Assembly (NCBI GenBank): GCA_022785125.1 | Contig: JALFRA010000040.1 | Span: forward strand, 28,325 to 92,324 | DNA length: 64,000 nt | From: Clostridiales bacterium | GTDB lineage: Bacteria > Bacillota > Clostridia > Oscillospirales > Oscillospiraceae | Direction of reading: 5' to 3' | Shown: in pieces, positions 36,289-44,352 of the stretch | How positions within the stretch are numbered: position 1 is the stretch's first letter | Layout: each line of letters opens with the position of its first letter | Translations under genes and position numbers: made by a program | The notes under the pieces: generated by a model | What the model was told of the DNA's origin: nothing | Database searches by the model: none | The model's input: only the letters and a program-made list of their open reading frames with translations

Positions 36289-36447
36289 GCTTTAGCACCT
36301 CCTCCATATAGTCGTTTACGGTGTCCGCAATTTCGGCCAATTCGCTGACGGACAGGGCCGAAAGATAATCCAACCCTGTCCGCAGCTGAATGGACAGCCC
36401 GGTAACCGCTTTAGTCAAGACGGCAGGGGTCAGTCCTCCGAACCCCC
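36275..36447 (-). CDS. Tail assembly chaperone E' extension (-1 frameshift product)
   Basis: After the slip site the -1 frame stays open for 56 codons (FGGLTPAVLTKAVTGLSIQL ... YMEEVLKRGKK) and stops 14 bases inside the tape measure gene. There is no good independent start. Like P2 E+E' and lambda G/GT, the frame would be read only as a C-terminal extension of the upstream chaperone. The helical content and position just before the tape measure support this. Confidence 0.75.
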
Positions 36448-36837
36448 GCCGTAGAGAAAACCCACCACGGTGGTCTTGATTTTCATGCCCTCTCTGCCGG
36501 GCAGCCTTTCAAAGAATTCCAGGGGCTTTCCGGTGACTTTCATGGCCACCATGTTGGCGTAGTCCATGGTCATTTCCAGGGTGGCGGGGTTCATGGTGTT
36601 CCGCTTTTTCATAAGCATACGGCCCACCGCCTCCAGCTGGCCCGCGGTAATATCCTCCAGGCCGTGCAGGTCGATCTCGGTATATTCCCGATCCTCGAAA
36701 ATGTAGGGCTTGCGGAACTTTACCAGCAAGTCCACTTCCTCCTCGACGTCATCCCGATCCGCAGCAGTTTCCCGCTCCATAGCGTCCTCCCGCTCGGCGG
36801 CTTCCTCCAGAAACTCCTCGTTTTTCATAGTGTCCAT
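36430..36837 (-). CDS. Tail assembly chaperone, gpE-like
   Basis: A 135-residue acidic protein ending LYGGGSED. It holds a conserved core VKFRKPYIFEDREYTEIDL, then DITAGQLEAVGRML and NPATLEMTMDYANMVAMKVT, typical of the P2 gpE class (Phage_TAC). It lies between tail tube and tape measure. A GGGGGTT slip site four codons before its stop allows the longer E-E' protein. Confidence 0.85.
   Translation of the reverse strand: MDTMKNEEFLEEAAEREDAMERETAADRDDVEEEVDLLVKFRKPYIFEDREYTEIDLHGLEDITAGQLEAVGRMLMKKRNTMNPATLEMTMDYANMVAMKVTGKPLEFFERLPGREGMKIKTTVVGFLYGGGSED
36441..36447 (-). promoter_or_regulatory. Ribosomal -1 frameshift site
   Basis: On the minus strand GGC GGG GGT TCG: a run of five G then TT, allowing the ribosome to slip back one base from GGG-GGT. 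The zero frame stops 9 bases later, while the -1 frame is open for 56 codons. Confidence 0.7.
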
Positions 36838-36838
36838 G

Positions 36839-37354
36839 TCAGCACATCTCCTTTACTTTGGCCAAAACGTCCTTGCCGTTGACCTTGTAGACCTCGTTCA
36901 TCTTGTCCAGTTCCAGGACCGGCTTGCCCTCCAACTCGATCAGGATATAAAGCACGGTCAGGGTGATCTTGGTGTCCATGGTGCTGCCGGCCTTGACCTT
37001 GCCCATGGCCAACTTGCCGCTGCGGCCACGGACCACCACGCGCATGGGTCGGAACTCAATATCCCCCTCGCTGTTGGTGGTCTGCTGGGCGCCGCGGATC
37101 TCCAGCGGAACAGCGCGGGTCATGTCCATCATGTCCACGGCCTCCCGGTCCAGAACTCTGAACGGCACCTCGATTTCCTGGTTGGCAAAGTAGCCAATGG
37201 TGGGATCGTCGATCTCGCCCAGGATCCCGGCGCCGGTCACGGTGTCGCTGGACGGCTCAAAGTCGGGCAGGGTCATTTCGTCGCCCACGCCCAAAAGCCG
37301 ATTGCCGGCGCTATACACGTTATAACGGTTGATTTTAGTGGGGATCGTGTTCAT
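36839..37354 (-). CDS. Major tail tube protein (gpFII-like)
   Basis: A 171-residue tube protein of contractile tails: N-terminal INRYNVYSAGNRLLGVGDEM, LPDFEPSSDTVTGAGILGEI and C-terminal TLTVLYILIELEGKPVLELDK. It follows the sheath gene by two bases, the conserved FI-FII order. Confidence 0.93.
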   Translation of the reverse strand: MNTIPTKINRYNVYSAGNRLLGVGDEMTLPDFEPSSDTVTGAGILGEIDDPTIGYFANQEIEVPFRVLDREAVDMMDMTRAVPLEIRGAQQTTNSEGDIEFRPMRVVVRGRSGKLAMGKVKAGSTMDTKITLTVLYILIELEGKPVLELDKMNEVYKVNGKDVLAKVKEMC

Positions 37355-37356
37355 GT

Positions 37357-38817
37357 TTATTCACCTCCGAAAGACGCTTCCAGGGCCGCCACGTCATACT
37401 CCCGGATATTCTCGATAAACTCCGCCGGGATGTAGGGCGCCATATAGGTGTGTGTGGTCAAGTGCCCGTTCAACAGATTGGTTACGGGGTTCTCCTCGCT
37501 GACAAACTCCAGGCGATAGCCGGCGCAATAGTCGCGGGCCACATAGCCGTTGCCCACAATGTTCTGGCTGTCCACAATAGACTGGATCAGGCGCTTGTTG
37601 CCGGGCTTGTCTACTTTCTGGAAATAGGTGCGAATGAAGTTGTTACCGTCCCAGTCGAAGAACCGACGCACCGCCAACCACCGATCCTTGGGGTCGGAGG
37701 TAGAGGGATAGGCCGCGGTGTTGTTGCCCCACAGCTTGAACCCGTTGGCATTGATCGCGGTAATAATGCCGTTTGCGTTCAGCATATCGTTGGCCTGCTG
37801 CTGATCCAGCATGACCTCGGTGCCGTCAGCCAGTACGGTGGCGGTGATCCGCAGATCCTTGTTGGACGGGCTTTCGTAGGGTACGTCGCCGTTTTCGGCG
37901 TCGTTGTAGGCCGTCAGGGCCGCCGCCATAGCAGACATACAATAGACCTTATCACCCACGGCCACCTTGGGCCAAAAGGCAGCTGCGTGGGTGCCGCTGG
38001 CGCCCATAGCCTCCTTTGCCGTCTTTACCTCGGTGTAGACCTCCGCGCCGGTGCTATCCGCCGCAATATCCAGATAGGCAAAGCAATCGAAAACGCCATT
38101 GATGGCCTCGGTTTTTGCCTGGAGGGCTGCGGCCACCACCGCGTCGTGGCTCCATTCGGGGGCCAGCAACAGGCCGGGGGTCATTCCCAGTTTGGGGTAG
38201 ATCTGGCGCACCAGTTCCAGGCCGGTTTCCTTGCCGGTTGCCACGTCCACACCGCCCACAATGTCAGCAGCGGTTACACCGTCCGGCTTGATGGATGTGC
38301 TGGCTACGTTCAGGGTTTCGGCCTCCTTGGCGGCCTCGGAGATCAGGGTGATCACCACGTTGCCGGTGTCGTCATGTGTGGCCACATAGTCGCTGCCGGG
38401 CACCAGGGTGGCGTCGCTGTTTTTTACCACCAGACTGTCCAGCATGACATATTCTTTGTTATACAGCACCGTGCCGTCTACTACGTCACAGTCCTCCGCC
38501 TCATTCTTGGTGGTATGCTCTTCTTTGGCAGGGTCCAGTACGTTGATCAGGATAATGGGGGCCACGTTGAACACGCGAAAGCAGGCGTCAATGGACTGGC
38601 ACAGGGAAAAATGTGCAAAGTCGTCACAGTAGCCAACGGCCTGCTGACACTCCTTGAAACTGTAACACAGCTTGGGAGTGTTGGCCGCTTTGGCTGGGTC
38701 AGCCGACAGGTGAATGGGTGCCACGCCGAAAATGACCTGCAGGCCGGCGCTCCCCTGAATAGGAACGGTCAGGCTGGTGTCCTGTTCGGTGTTGTAGACG
38801 CCGTGAAAGTATGCCAT
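37357..38817 (-). CDS. Tail sheath protein (gpFI-like)
   Basis: A 486-residue sheath protein. N-terminal FHGVYNTEQDTSLTVPIQGSA, the central PGLLLAPEWSHDAVVAAALQ, and conserved C-terminal half (AAYPSTSDPKDRWLAVRRFFDW, then FIRTYFQKVDKPGNKRLI). Length is normal. With tube, tape measure, E/E' and J it shows a contractile, myovirus-type tail. Confidence 0.95.
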   Translation of the reverse strand: MAYFHGVYNTEQDTSLTVPIQGSAGLQVIFGVAPIHLSADPAKAANTPKLCYSFKECQQAVGYCDDFAHFSLCQSIDACFRVFNVAPIILINVLDPAKEEHTTKNEAEDCDVVDGTVLYNKEYVMLDSLVVKNSDATLVPGSDYVATHDDTGNVVITLISEAAKEAETLNVASTSIKPDGVTAADIVGGVDVATGKETGLELVRQIYPKLGMTPGLLLAPEWSHDAVVAAALQAKTEAINGVFDCFAYLDIAADSTGAEVYTEVKTAKEAMGASGTHAAAFWPKVAVGDKVYCMSAMAAALTAYNDAENGDVPYESPSNKDLRITATVLADGTEVMLDQQQANDMLNANGIITAINANGFKLWGNNTAAYPSTSDPKDRWLAVRRFFDWDGNNFIRTYFQKVDKPGNKRLIQSIVDSQNIVGNGYVARDYCAGYRLEFVSEENPVTNLLNGHLTTHTYMAPYIPAEFIENIREYDVAALEASFGGE

Positions 38818-38834
38818 GGTTTATTCCCTCCTCT

Positions 38835-39092
38835 TTAGCGTTTCGCCTGTACCAGGCGGAACAGGCGGTAAATGTGTCCATAGCCGCCGCGCAGCTTCTT
38901 CATAGCCTCCGGCAGCTGGTCCAGGGGGATCACAAGGCCAGCCATGGCCGGGTTGGCCTGGATGGCCTCCGCCAGTGGCCTGGGGATCCCGTTGGTGTAA
39001 AACGTGAATTGTGTGGCTGTGCCGGGGATAGTCGGTCCACAGTAAACCACGGTGCCCGCGCTCTGGCCGGGCTTTTTGGTCGTCTTTGCCAT
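38835..39092 (-). CDS. Small conserved tail-module protein
   Basis: An 85-residue protein: basic N-terminus, TVVYCGPTIPGTATQFTFYT, then a helical half (PLDQLPEAMKKLRGGYGHIY). Such proteins lie just before the sheath gene in many Firmicutes myophages; their role is not known. It overlaps the previous stop by one base. Confidence 0.7.
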   Translation of the reverse strand: MAKTTKKPGQSAGTVVYCGPTIPGTATQFTFYTNGIPRPLAEAIQANPAMAGLVIPLDQLPEAMKKLRGGYGHIYRLFRLVQAKR

Positions 39093-39592
39093 TATGTTTC
39101 TGGTACCTCCTTAAAGATGGCCGGGGCCTCAAACGTCAGCGCCACAGCCGCGAAATAATAGGGGTGGGTGTCCTCCTCTTGTGTGGCCCATCTGATCGGG
39201 TACTGCACAACATAGCGTTTGCCCACCACCCCATTGGATCCGTAGTGGGTCATAACCGTGTTGACAATGTGGAGGGCGTCACGGTATCCCTGGCGGTTTG
39301 GGTCCGGGTCATATACGCAAGCCGTCACCACTACGGTGATGGTCTGTGCGGAATCCTGTGCCGGCAATTCTCCCGACGGTAGGCGCACGATTATGTACGG
39401 TTCCGGCGGTGCGTCTGACGCGGTTGTTTCATCATCCCCCGCCCGGAACGGCGTGTCCTGTGGGTAGATGTTTACTGAACGCTCCGCCCCAACTGAATTT
39501 ACCAGCCTGTACGGCTCGAAAAGTCGCTTTAGATCCTCCACAACTGCGTCCAATAAATTTTCTTGTGTCACATGGTTGCGCCCCCTTGTCAA
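39092..39592 (-). CDS. Putative tail terminator / minor tail protein
   Basis: A 166-residue protein. N-terminal helix ENLLDAVVEDLKRLF, then PYIIVRLPSGELP and alternating strands (ITVVVTACVYDPDPNRQGYR, WATQEEDTHPYYFAAVALTF), the alternating alpha-beta pattern of tail terminator proteins. The start is ambiguous: TTG at 39592 with AAAGGAAAC or GTG at 39571 with AAGGGGGCG. The moron promoter at 39586 overlaps its 5' end. Confidence 0.65.
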   Translation of the reverse strand: MTRGRNHVTQENLLDAVVEDLKRLFEPYRLVNSVGAERSVNIYPQDTPFRAGDDETTASDAPPEPYIIVRLPSGELPAQDSAQTITVVVTACVYDPDPNRQGYRDALHIVNTVMTHYGSNGVVGKRYVVQYPIRWATQEEDTHPYYFAAVALTFEAPAIFKEVPET

Positions 39593-39614
39593 GTTTCCTT
39601 TTGTTACTTATAAT
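39586..39614 (+). promoter_or_regulatory. Promoter of the SWIM zinc-finger moron
   Basis: TTGTCA, 17 bases, TATAAT on the plus strand, 55 bases before the gene. Near-consensus, so the gene is likely expressed from the silent prophage. Within it the minus strand reads TAAGTAACAAAAGG, resembling the core of the prophage end repeat. Confidence 0.82.
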
Positions 39615-39669
39615 CGAATGTGCTAATAGTCAGCAATTTGTGGTAAAAATAAGAAACGGAGGATATGGC

Positions 39670-40329
39670 ATGAAAAGGATAGGTGGTTTTTCTCGCGTTT
39701 TGGGGTGGCTGTTTATTGCCTCCGGCGTCTACGGGCTGTTTCACTCCCCAATCCCCGGCGTGATCTGCTTGGTTGTCGGCTTTTTGCTGGTGCGGCGTCC
39801 GGGGCGAAAAGGGGCGGACGTTTCCGCGGTTCCAGCAGATCCCGCGCCCTCGCAAGTTGTGCCGCCTGCGCCGGTGGCTATTCCCCATATTTCCGGGGGC
39901 GCCGGCTCGTTTGGCTCTTGGGATATTTCCGTACACGGGGCAGACGGTCAGGACGTGCGCTTTGACCGGGCGTTGTTCCAGCGAATTTCCATCCTGTCCT
40001 ATGACGAAAGGACGGGCGTGGCCACAGTCCGGGGAACTCACGGTGATACATACCAGACAACACTTGACGCTTGCACTTGTGAAGATTTCCAGCGGCGTGG
40101 GCTGCCGTGCAAGCATATTTACAAGGTTGCAATGTCCGCCGGATATTCCGCGGATGATTTCTATTCTGCAAGATCTGACGTTGTGTGGTACGCGGATAGC
40201 TGCCGCGTTTACCACAGTTGTCCCGATTGCCGCGGCCTGCGAAACCGTTTCCCGCGTCGTACCACGGTGGCCTTGGCTGAATACAAGGGCTTGCGCCCTT
40301 GTAAATCCTGTTGCGAAACAGATAAATGA
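39670..40329 (+). CDS. Membrane SWIM zinc-finger protein (moron)
   Basis: A 219-residue protein with AACGGAGGATATGGC before ATG. Two adjacent N-terminal hydrophobic helices (about 10-27 and 30-42) anchor it; a Pro-rich linker (about 55-75) follows. The C-terminal cytoplasmic half has a SWIM-type finger, CTCEDFQRRGLPCKH (about residues 139-153), and a second CPDC...CKSCC cluster. It is rightward inside the leftward tail operon with its own promoter and terminator, so it is an inserted moron. A role in superinfection exclusion is speculative. Confidence 0.82.
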   Translation: MKRIGGFSRVLGWLFIASGVYGLFHSPIPGVICLVVGFLLVRRPGRKGADVSAVPADPAPSQVVPPAPVAIPHISGGAGSFGSWDISVHGADGQDVRFDRALFQRISILSYDERTGVATVRGTHGDTYQTTLDACTCEDFQRRGLPCKHIYKVAMSAGYSADDFYSARSDVVWYADSCRVYHSCPDCRGLRNRFPRRTTVALAEYKGLRPCKSCCETDK

Positions 40330-40335
40330 CTTTCC

Positions 40336-40365
40336 AACGTGGCGGCATATGCCGCCACGTTTTTT
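40336..40365 (+). terminator. Terminator of the SWIM moron
   Basis: Stem AACGTGGCGGCAT with its complement directly adjacent, then TTTTTT. It overlaps by two bases the 3' end of the convergent gene at 40364. Confidence 0.88.
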
Positions 40366-40966
40366 ATGCCATGTTCCCTAAAACCTTGTCTATCCGCTTT
40401 TGGATCTCCTCTTGCATGGTTTCGTATGCCATGGCCTCCGCCGCCTCTCTCACCCGCTCGTTACCCAACAAATGGGGAACGGCTGGGGACAGTAGCTTTT
40501 TAATTGGCAGTCGCTCCGGGCCTCTGCGCTGTACTATTGCGGTGTGCCCGCTGGCAAACCTCGCAACAAACGCTTTTAGGCCGTCAACTTCCAGCGGCTT
40601 CATGGTTCCGGCATTTAGGACCTGGGCCGCCGCCGCGCTGGTCCCGACGTTCGGGCGGGTCATAAATGCCATAATGTCCTGCATTGGGCCTCTAGACCTG
40701 ATTGCCGCCGTCATGTTCGAGGTGCTGGCCTCCAGGATTTTGGGGGCGCCCAGGCTCTCGTCTTTTAGCCCCTTTGTGTCCTTAATGGCATATTCATCCT
40801 TTGCGCCCTTTATCAGCTGTTTCCGAACCTTGCGTGACGTGGCGTTAATCGCGTTTTTCAAGATGTTAGGGGCGGCAATTTTCTCTGGTATGGTGTTCAA
40901 CTGGCGTATGATTTTTTCAAGTTCGGCCTCTACGTCAACCTGAAGAATGGCCCCTGTATCGCTCAC
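40364..40966 (-). CDS. Minor tail / HK97 gp10-like protein
   Basis: A 200-residue protein with a helical N-terminus (VEAELEKIIRQLNTIPEKIA, NAINATSRKVRKQLIKG) and middle segment RFASGHTAIVQRRGPERLPI, as found in the HK97 gp10/minor tail Z family. These proteins lie between head-closure and tail terminator genes and take part in connecting head and tail. Confidence 0.75.
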   Translation of the reverse strand: MSDTGAILQVDVEAELEKIIRQLNTIPEKIAAPNILKNAINATSRKVRKQLIKGAKDEYAIKDTKGLKDESLGAPKILEASTSNMTAAIRSRGPMQDIMAFMTRPNVGTSAAAAQVLNAGTMKPLEVDGLKAFVARFASGHTAIVQRRGPERLPIKKLLSPAVPHLLGNERVREAAEAMAYETMQEEIQKRIDKVLGNMA

Positions 40967-41298
40967 GATCTCACCGCCTCTAACTCAATAGCAAGGATCC
41001 CGGCCTCCTCGGTGCTTTGCACGATCTTGAACTGCCGCCCGTCCAGGTTCAGCATTGTGCCATTGGCCGGGCGCGGTCCAAACTCCAGCCTGGAAACATA
41101 GATTAGGCGTCTGGACTTATAAAGCCCGCCAGTCGGTGCCCCCAGTAGTTTTGATTTGTCCCGCTCCAGCAGTTCGTTTTCGTCTACCATAACGGTCATT
41201 TCCTTGCCGTTGATGGTGTGGATGTCTGCGAATTCGTCAGGGTTCAGAAATGTGGGTAAATCAGCCGCCAGGCACTCCTTGAACGTGGGGGCGCCCAT
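40963..41298 (-). CDS. Head-tail adaptor / head closure protein
   Basis: A 111-residue beta-rich protein (TINGKEMTVMVDENELLER, SRRLIYVSRLEFGPRPANG, DGRQFKIVQSTEEAGILAIE). This is the strand pattern of head-completion proteins related to lambda FII / ATP-binding-sugar-transporter-like phage proteins. It overlaps neighbours by one and four bases. Confidence 0.7.
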   Translation of the reverse strand: MGAPTFKECLAADLPTFLNPDEFADIHTINGKEMTVMVDENELLERDKSKLLGAPTGGLYKSRRLIYVSRLEFGPRPANGTMLNLDGRQFKIVQSTEEAGILAIELEAVRS

Positions 41299-41801
41299 TA
41301 CTGGGCACCCCCGCCGCTGGCGGGTGCCTGCACCGGCTCCTCTGCCAACAGTTTTACGATCAAGGCTTTGGTTGCGCCCCTGGGCAACTTTACGCCCATG
41401 TCATCGGCCAGACGTTCCAGGTCATCCTTTTTCATGGCCTCCAGGTCGTTTGCGTCCAGATGGCCCTCCACCATGTTTACGGTGTCCTGGTCGTCGTCCT
41501 GGCCCTCCTGTGTGCCCTGGGCGGCGTCCTTGCCGTCCTGGTCCTCCTGGGCGCCCTGGGCGGTGTCCTTGCCGTCCTGGCTCTCCTGGGCGGCCTCCAG
41601 GCCGTTTCCGGCGCTTTCTGCGGTGCCCGCGTGGGCGGCGTTCTCCGCCGTATCAGTGGCCGGCTTCTCTCCGGTCCACTCCGCGGATTTCGCGTCCAGC
41701 CAGGCAGACACCATGCGTCCGTCATGGGCGGGGAGGGGGTCGCCCGGCTCATACATACGCCCCTGGTAGAGAATAGGGCGTCTTGCTGTCAGCTTTACCA
41801 T
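41298..41801 (-). CDS. Head-module protein with 13-residue repeats and SAP/Rho-N-like C-terminus
   Basis: A 167-residue protein. Residues 1-45 look like a small beta domain (MVKLTARRPILYQGRMYEPG). The middle is low complexity with tandem copies of a 13-residue unit (DGKDAAQGTQEGQ). The end (ANDLEAMKKDDLERLADDMG, then ATKALIVKLL) fits a Rho-N/SAP helix-extended-helix fold used to bind nucleic acid. The start MVKLTAR follows GGGAGGTGCGCC. Position between capsid and head-closure genes suggests a head-associated protein. Confidence 0.65.
   Translation of the reverse strand: MVKLTARRPILYQGRMYEPGDPLPAHDGRMVSAWLDAKSAEWTGEKPATDTAENAAHAGTAESAGNGLEAAQESQDGKDTAQGAQEDQDGKDAAQGTQEGQDDDQDTVNMVEGHLDANDLEAMKKDDLERLADDMGVKLPRGATKALIVKLLAEEPVQAPASGGGAQ
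41496..41600 (-). repeat. Tandem 39-bp repeat inside the head-module gene
   Basis: Two nearly identical 39-base units (41496-41534 and 41535-41573) and a partial third, each starting GTCCTGG on the plus strand. They code a 13-residue acidic repeat in frame; unit number could change without a frameshift. Confidence 0.75.
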
Positions 41802-41817
41802 GGCGCACCTCCCGCGA

Positions 41818-42141
41818 TCAACCCAACAGTTTGACCAGGACGGTGGTGTCCTCGTTCTTGGCGGGTGCCGCCGCATATCCGGCAGGCACTTTGCCCTCCG
41901 CCGTAGTGGTGATATTGTCGGCGCTTGCGTCGTAGTAGACGGCGGCGCCCTGTGTGATTTCACCTGCGGCTTTCTTCATTTCAAACACACCAGTCACATG
42001 GAGGTGTCCGGGCTGGTTTGCGGGAATATCGGTGCCCGCCACGCCCACGCGGGTGCCCAGGCTCACCACCTGGCCGTTTTTCACCTCTGCGGTGGGGGTG
42101 TAGTCCAGGGTATCGCCTTTCTGCCAATAGGTCGCGTTCAT
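41818..42141 (-). CDS. Head decoration protein, DUF2190-like
   Basis: A 107-residue beta-rich protein: YWQKGDTLDYTPTAEVKNGQ, VVSLGTRVGVAGTDIPANQ, AAVYYDASADNITTTAEGK and ending TTVLVKLLG. DUF2190 proteins follow the capsid gene in many phages and are likely capsid cement. It lies 12 bases after the capsid gene. Confidence 0.8.
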   Translation of the reverse strand: MNATYWQKGDTLDYTPTAEVKNGQVVSLGTRVGVAGTDIPANQPGHLHVTGVFEMKKAAGEITQGAAVYYDASADNITTTAEGKVPAGYAAAPAKNEDTTVLVKLLG

Positions 42142-42153
42142 GTTCTTTCCTCC

Positions 42154-43710
42154 TTACTTCAAGGTGATCTCTACGCCGGGGTTCTTGGCAATACCGCGGA
42201 AGTCAACAGCGGTAATACCCCAATCCAGCCAAATGTCCCACACATAGCCCAACTGGCCGGGAACCTCGCTGCGGCGAATGGTGGGGGTTTCCTGGCCGTT
42301 CAGATAGTCCACCTGCAGGCTCTTGGCATAGGACGGGTCGCCCACCATGAACCAGGGCACAGGCTTGGAGGCTCCGGCCAGGGCGTTCAGGGTGCCGTCC
42401 TCGATCACGGTCAGCTGGTTGCGGTAGTTATACAGAGCGTTGGCGGTGTGGTTGCCGATACCCTCCACGTCGATCTCCTTGGTTTCAAGCAGCTGGGACA
42501 GCAGGAAACCGTAGCCCACGGGCACGATGATATAGCGGGGCTGTACGGTGATAGCCTCACCGAAAGGATCGGTCTGCAGAAGCAGTTTGAACATCATGTC
42601 CTGCAGGCTCTCGATGGAGGGGGCGGTGCCGCTGGTGATCAGGTTGCCATGGTTGGCGTTGAACAGGGGGACGCCGTCGAAAATGGCGGGGCTATCCACC
42701 AGGATCTTGTAGACCTGCTTGTTGATCGTACGCTTGGCGCTGGCCGCATACAGGCCGGGGATCTCCGTGATAAAGCCCACATCATCGTTGATAAACGCCT
42801 GGCGGCTCATGCTGAACTGGCGGCCATAGGTGTCAATCTTGCGCTGTGGCAGCAGGTCGGTCTTGGGGGTGTCGTGCTTCAATTCGCCGTTCTCACCCAC
42901 CAGGGCAAACTCACCGGCGCCGCCGGCCAGGTAGGAGTGATCCTTGGTCGGCTTAAAGTCGGGCACGCTGCCCTTGGTAGTCCACAGCTGGAACGTGGTG
43001 GGGGTGTGGGTGTAGCGGTGGACAATGCTTTTTCTGATCGCGTTGTCCAGGATGGCGGGGAAAGAGGCGGTGGGGTTGAAGAACTGACGGCAGGCCATGG
43101 CCCACAGATCGTCCCGGCCCATTCGCAGCAGGCTGGCCTGGCTTCCCTCGCCGTCGCGGGCCATGCACTCAATGGCCAGATCTCGCAGGGACAGGCCGCG
43201 CATTTCCTCCACGCCCTGGTCGGGGTTCTCCACGGGGACACCCGCCCGCATAAGCATGACGTCGGTGGCGGCCTGGCGGAAGTTGTCGCCCTGGTCGCCG
43301 TTCATGCGGCCACGGACAGGGGCGCCGTGCTGGATCATGTGGTCCACCGCTGCGGCCCGCACGGTGTCCATGCTGGCGCCGTTGTTGATGTACTGGCCGG
43401 GATCCATGCCAGTCTGACGGCACAGCGACACAATATCGCTGATCCGCTGGCGCTCCTGGAGTACGGCGGCCTGGCGGGCGGCGTCGCTGGGGTCCTCGCC
43501 GCCGGGGTGTTCATCCTGTCCGGGATTGCCAGCGCCACGGTTGCCCTCACCGGGCTGGCCGCCCTCGCCGCCGGCGGGGTTTCCGGCCTCGGTGATCTTG
43601 CGCTGCAGTTCATCAAATTCCCGCTGCTCCTCCGCCGTCAGGTCGCGGCCCGCGGCGCGGGCGCCGCTGACAATTTCCTGCTGGCGGGCGATCATTTCCT
43701 GAATAGTCAT
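42154..43710 (-). CDS. Major capsid protein with N-terminal scaffold segment
   Basis: A 518-residue HK97-fold capsid protein. Residues 1-170 are a helical, Gly-rich scaffold-like region (TIQEMIARQQEIVSGARAAG, EQREFDELQRKITEAGNPAG), likely removed by the neighbouring protease. The remainder includes the capsid core (DTYGRQFSMSRQAFINDDVG, PRYIIVPVGYGFLLSQLLET) and C-terminal DIWLDWGITAVDFRGIAKNP. Confidence 0.88.
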   Translation of the reverse strand: MTIQEMIARQQEIVSGARAAGRDLTAEEQREFDELQRKITEAGNPAGGEGGQPGEGNRGAGNPGQDEHPGGEDPSDAARQAAVLQERQRISDIVSLCRQTGMDPGQYINNGASMDTVRAAAVDHMIQHGAPVRGRMNGDQGDNFRQAATDVMLMRAGVPVENPDQGVEEMRGLSLRDLAIECMARDGEGSQASLLRMGRDDLWAMACRQFFNPTASFPAILDNAIRKSIVHRYTHTPTTFQLWTTKGSVPDFKPTKDHSYLAGGAGEFALVGENGELKHDTPKTDLLPQRKIDTYGRQFSMSRQAFINDDVGFITEIPGLYAASAKRTINKQVYKILVDSPAIFDGVPLFNANHGNLITSGTAPSIESLQDMMFKLLLQTDPFGEAITVQPRYIIVPVGYGFLLSQLLETKEIDVEGIGNHTANALYNYRNQLTVIEDGTLNALAGASKPVPWFMVGDPSYAKSLQVDYLNGQETPTIRRSEVPGQLGYVWDIWLDWGITAVDFRGIAKNPGVEITLK

Positions 43711-43725
43711 TTTTTCTCTTGCCTC

Positions 43726-44352
43726 CTAAAGATAATTTTTGTTGGCCTCGATCTGCCGTTCATAGACAGACAAGGGGGCGCACAGGTTTCCGCCGTCAGA
43801 TCTTCCTACGCCCACGGTGGCGTCTGCCGGCACAGACACAATGGACACCTCCAGGGGCGTCCACTTCCTGGCAATCTGGCAAGGGCCGGTAAATCTCCCG
43901 TCGGCGCTGGTTTTTCCGGCCACCACTTCCTCCCAGGCGTCCACCGAATAGCGGACAGACGTGGTTTTCAGGGTGCCGGATTTGACTTTGCCGAAAATCT
44001 TTTCGGCCTCTGCGTCTGTATCGAATTCCACTTCTGCCATGCCTCTGTGGTTTTCTACCCAGGCGCGGATCACTTTGCCCACCACTTCGTCCGTGTCGTG
44101 GTTGAACAGCAGGACGCCCACGGTGTTCAGGCGTTCCAGGTCCACCGCGCCGTCCGCATGGTCCAGGATTTCCATGCCGAAATATCGTCGGTATGGCTCC
44201 TCGCTGGAAAAGCTGATCGTCCGTCTGCGGTTGTCCTGTCCCTCCGCTTCCCGGAACATGATCCGTCCCATGCTCCGGGTGCCCTGGCTTTTATTGCTCG
44301 GGCCGGCCTGCTGCCCCTGCGTTCTGCTGGGCTGCTGTCGTTCCATTTCCAA
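43726..44352 (-). CDS. HK97-family prohead protease
   Basis: A 208-residue S78-type maturation protease. It has the conserved FGMEILDHADG, VGVLLFNHD with the likely catalytic His, and TTSVRYSVDAW/LEVSIVSVPAD with the Ser region. The TTG start at 44352 follows GGGAGGTGTAATTT at good spacing and overlaps the portal gene by 62 bases; the ATG six bases on is an alternative. It would process the capsid scaffold segment. Confidence 0.88.
   Translation of the reverse strand: MEMERQQPSRTQGQQAGPSNKSQGTRSMGRIMFREAEGQDNRRRTISFSSEEPYRRYFGMEILDHADGAVDLERLNTVGVLLFNHDTDEVVGKVIRAWVENHRGMAEVEFDTDAEAEKIFGKVKSGTLKTTSVRYSVDAWEEVVAGKTSADGRFTGPCQIARKWTPLEVSIVSVPADATVGVGRSDGGNLCAPLSVYERQIEANKNYL

Noticed and set aside
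36300..36430. A separate small gene before the tape measure
   Set aside because: No start codon with a ribosome site; the frame is explained as the -1 extension of the chaperone.
41496..41600. CRISPR-like array
   Set aside because: The units are contiguous, in frame and coding, with no spacers. No CRISPR array or cas gene was seen anywhere in the window.
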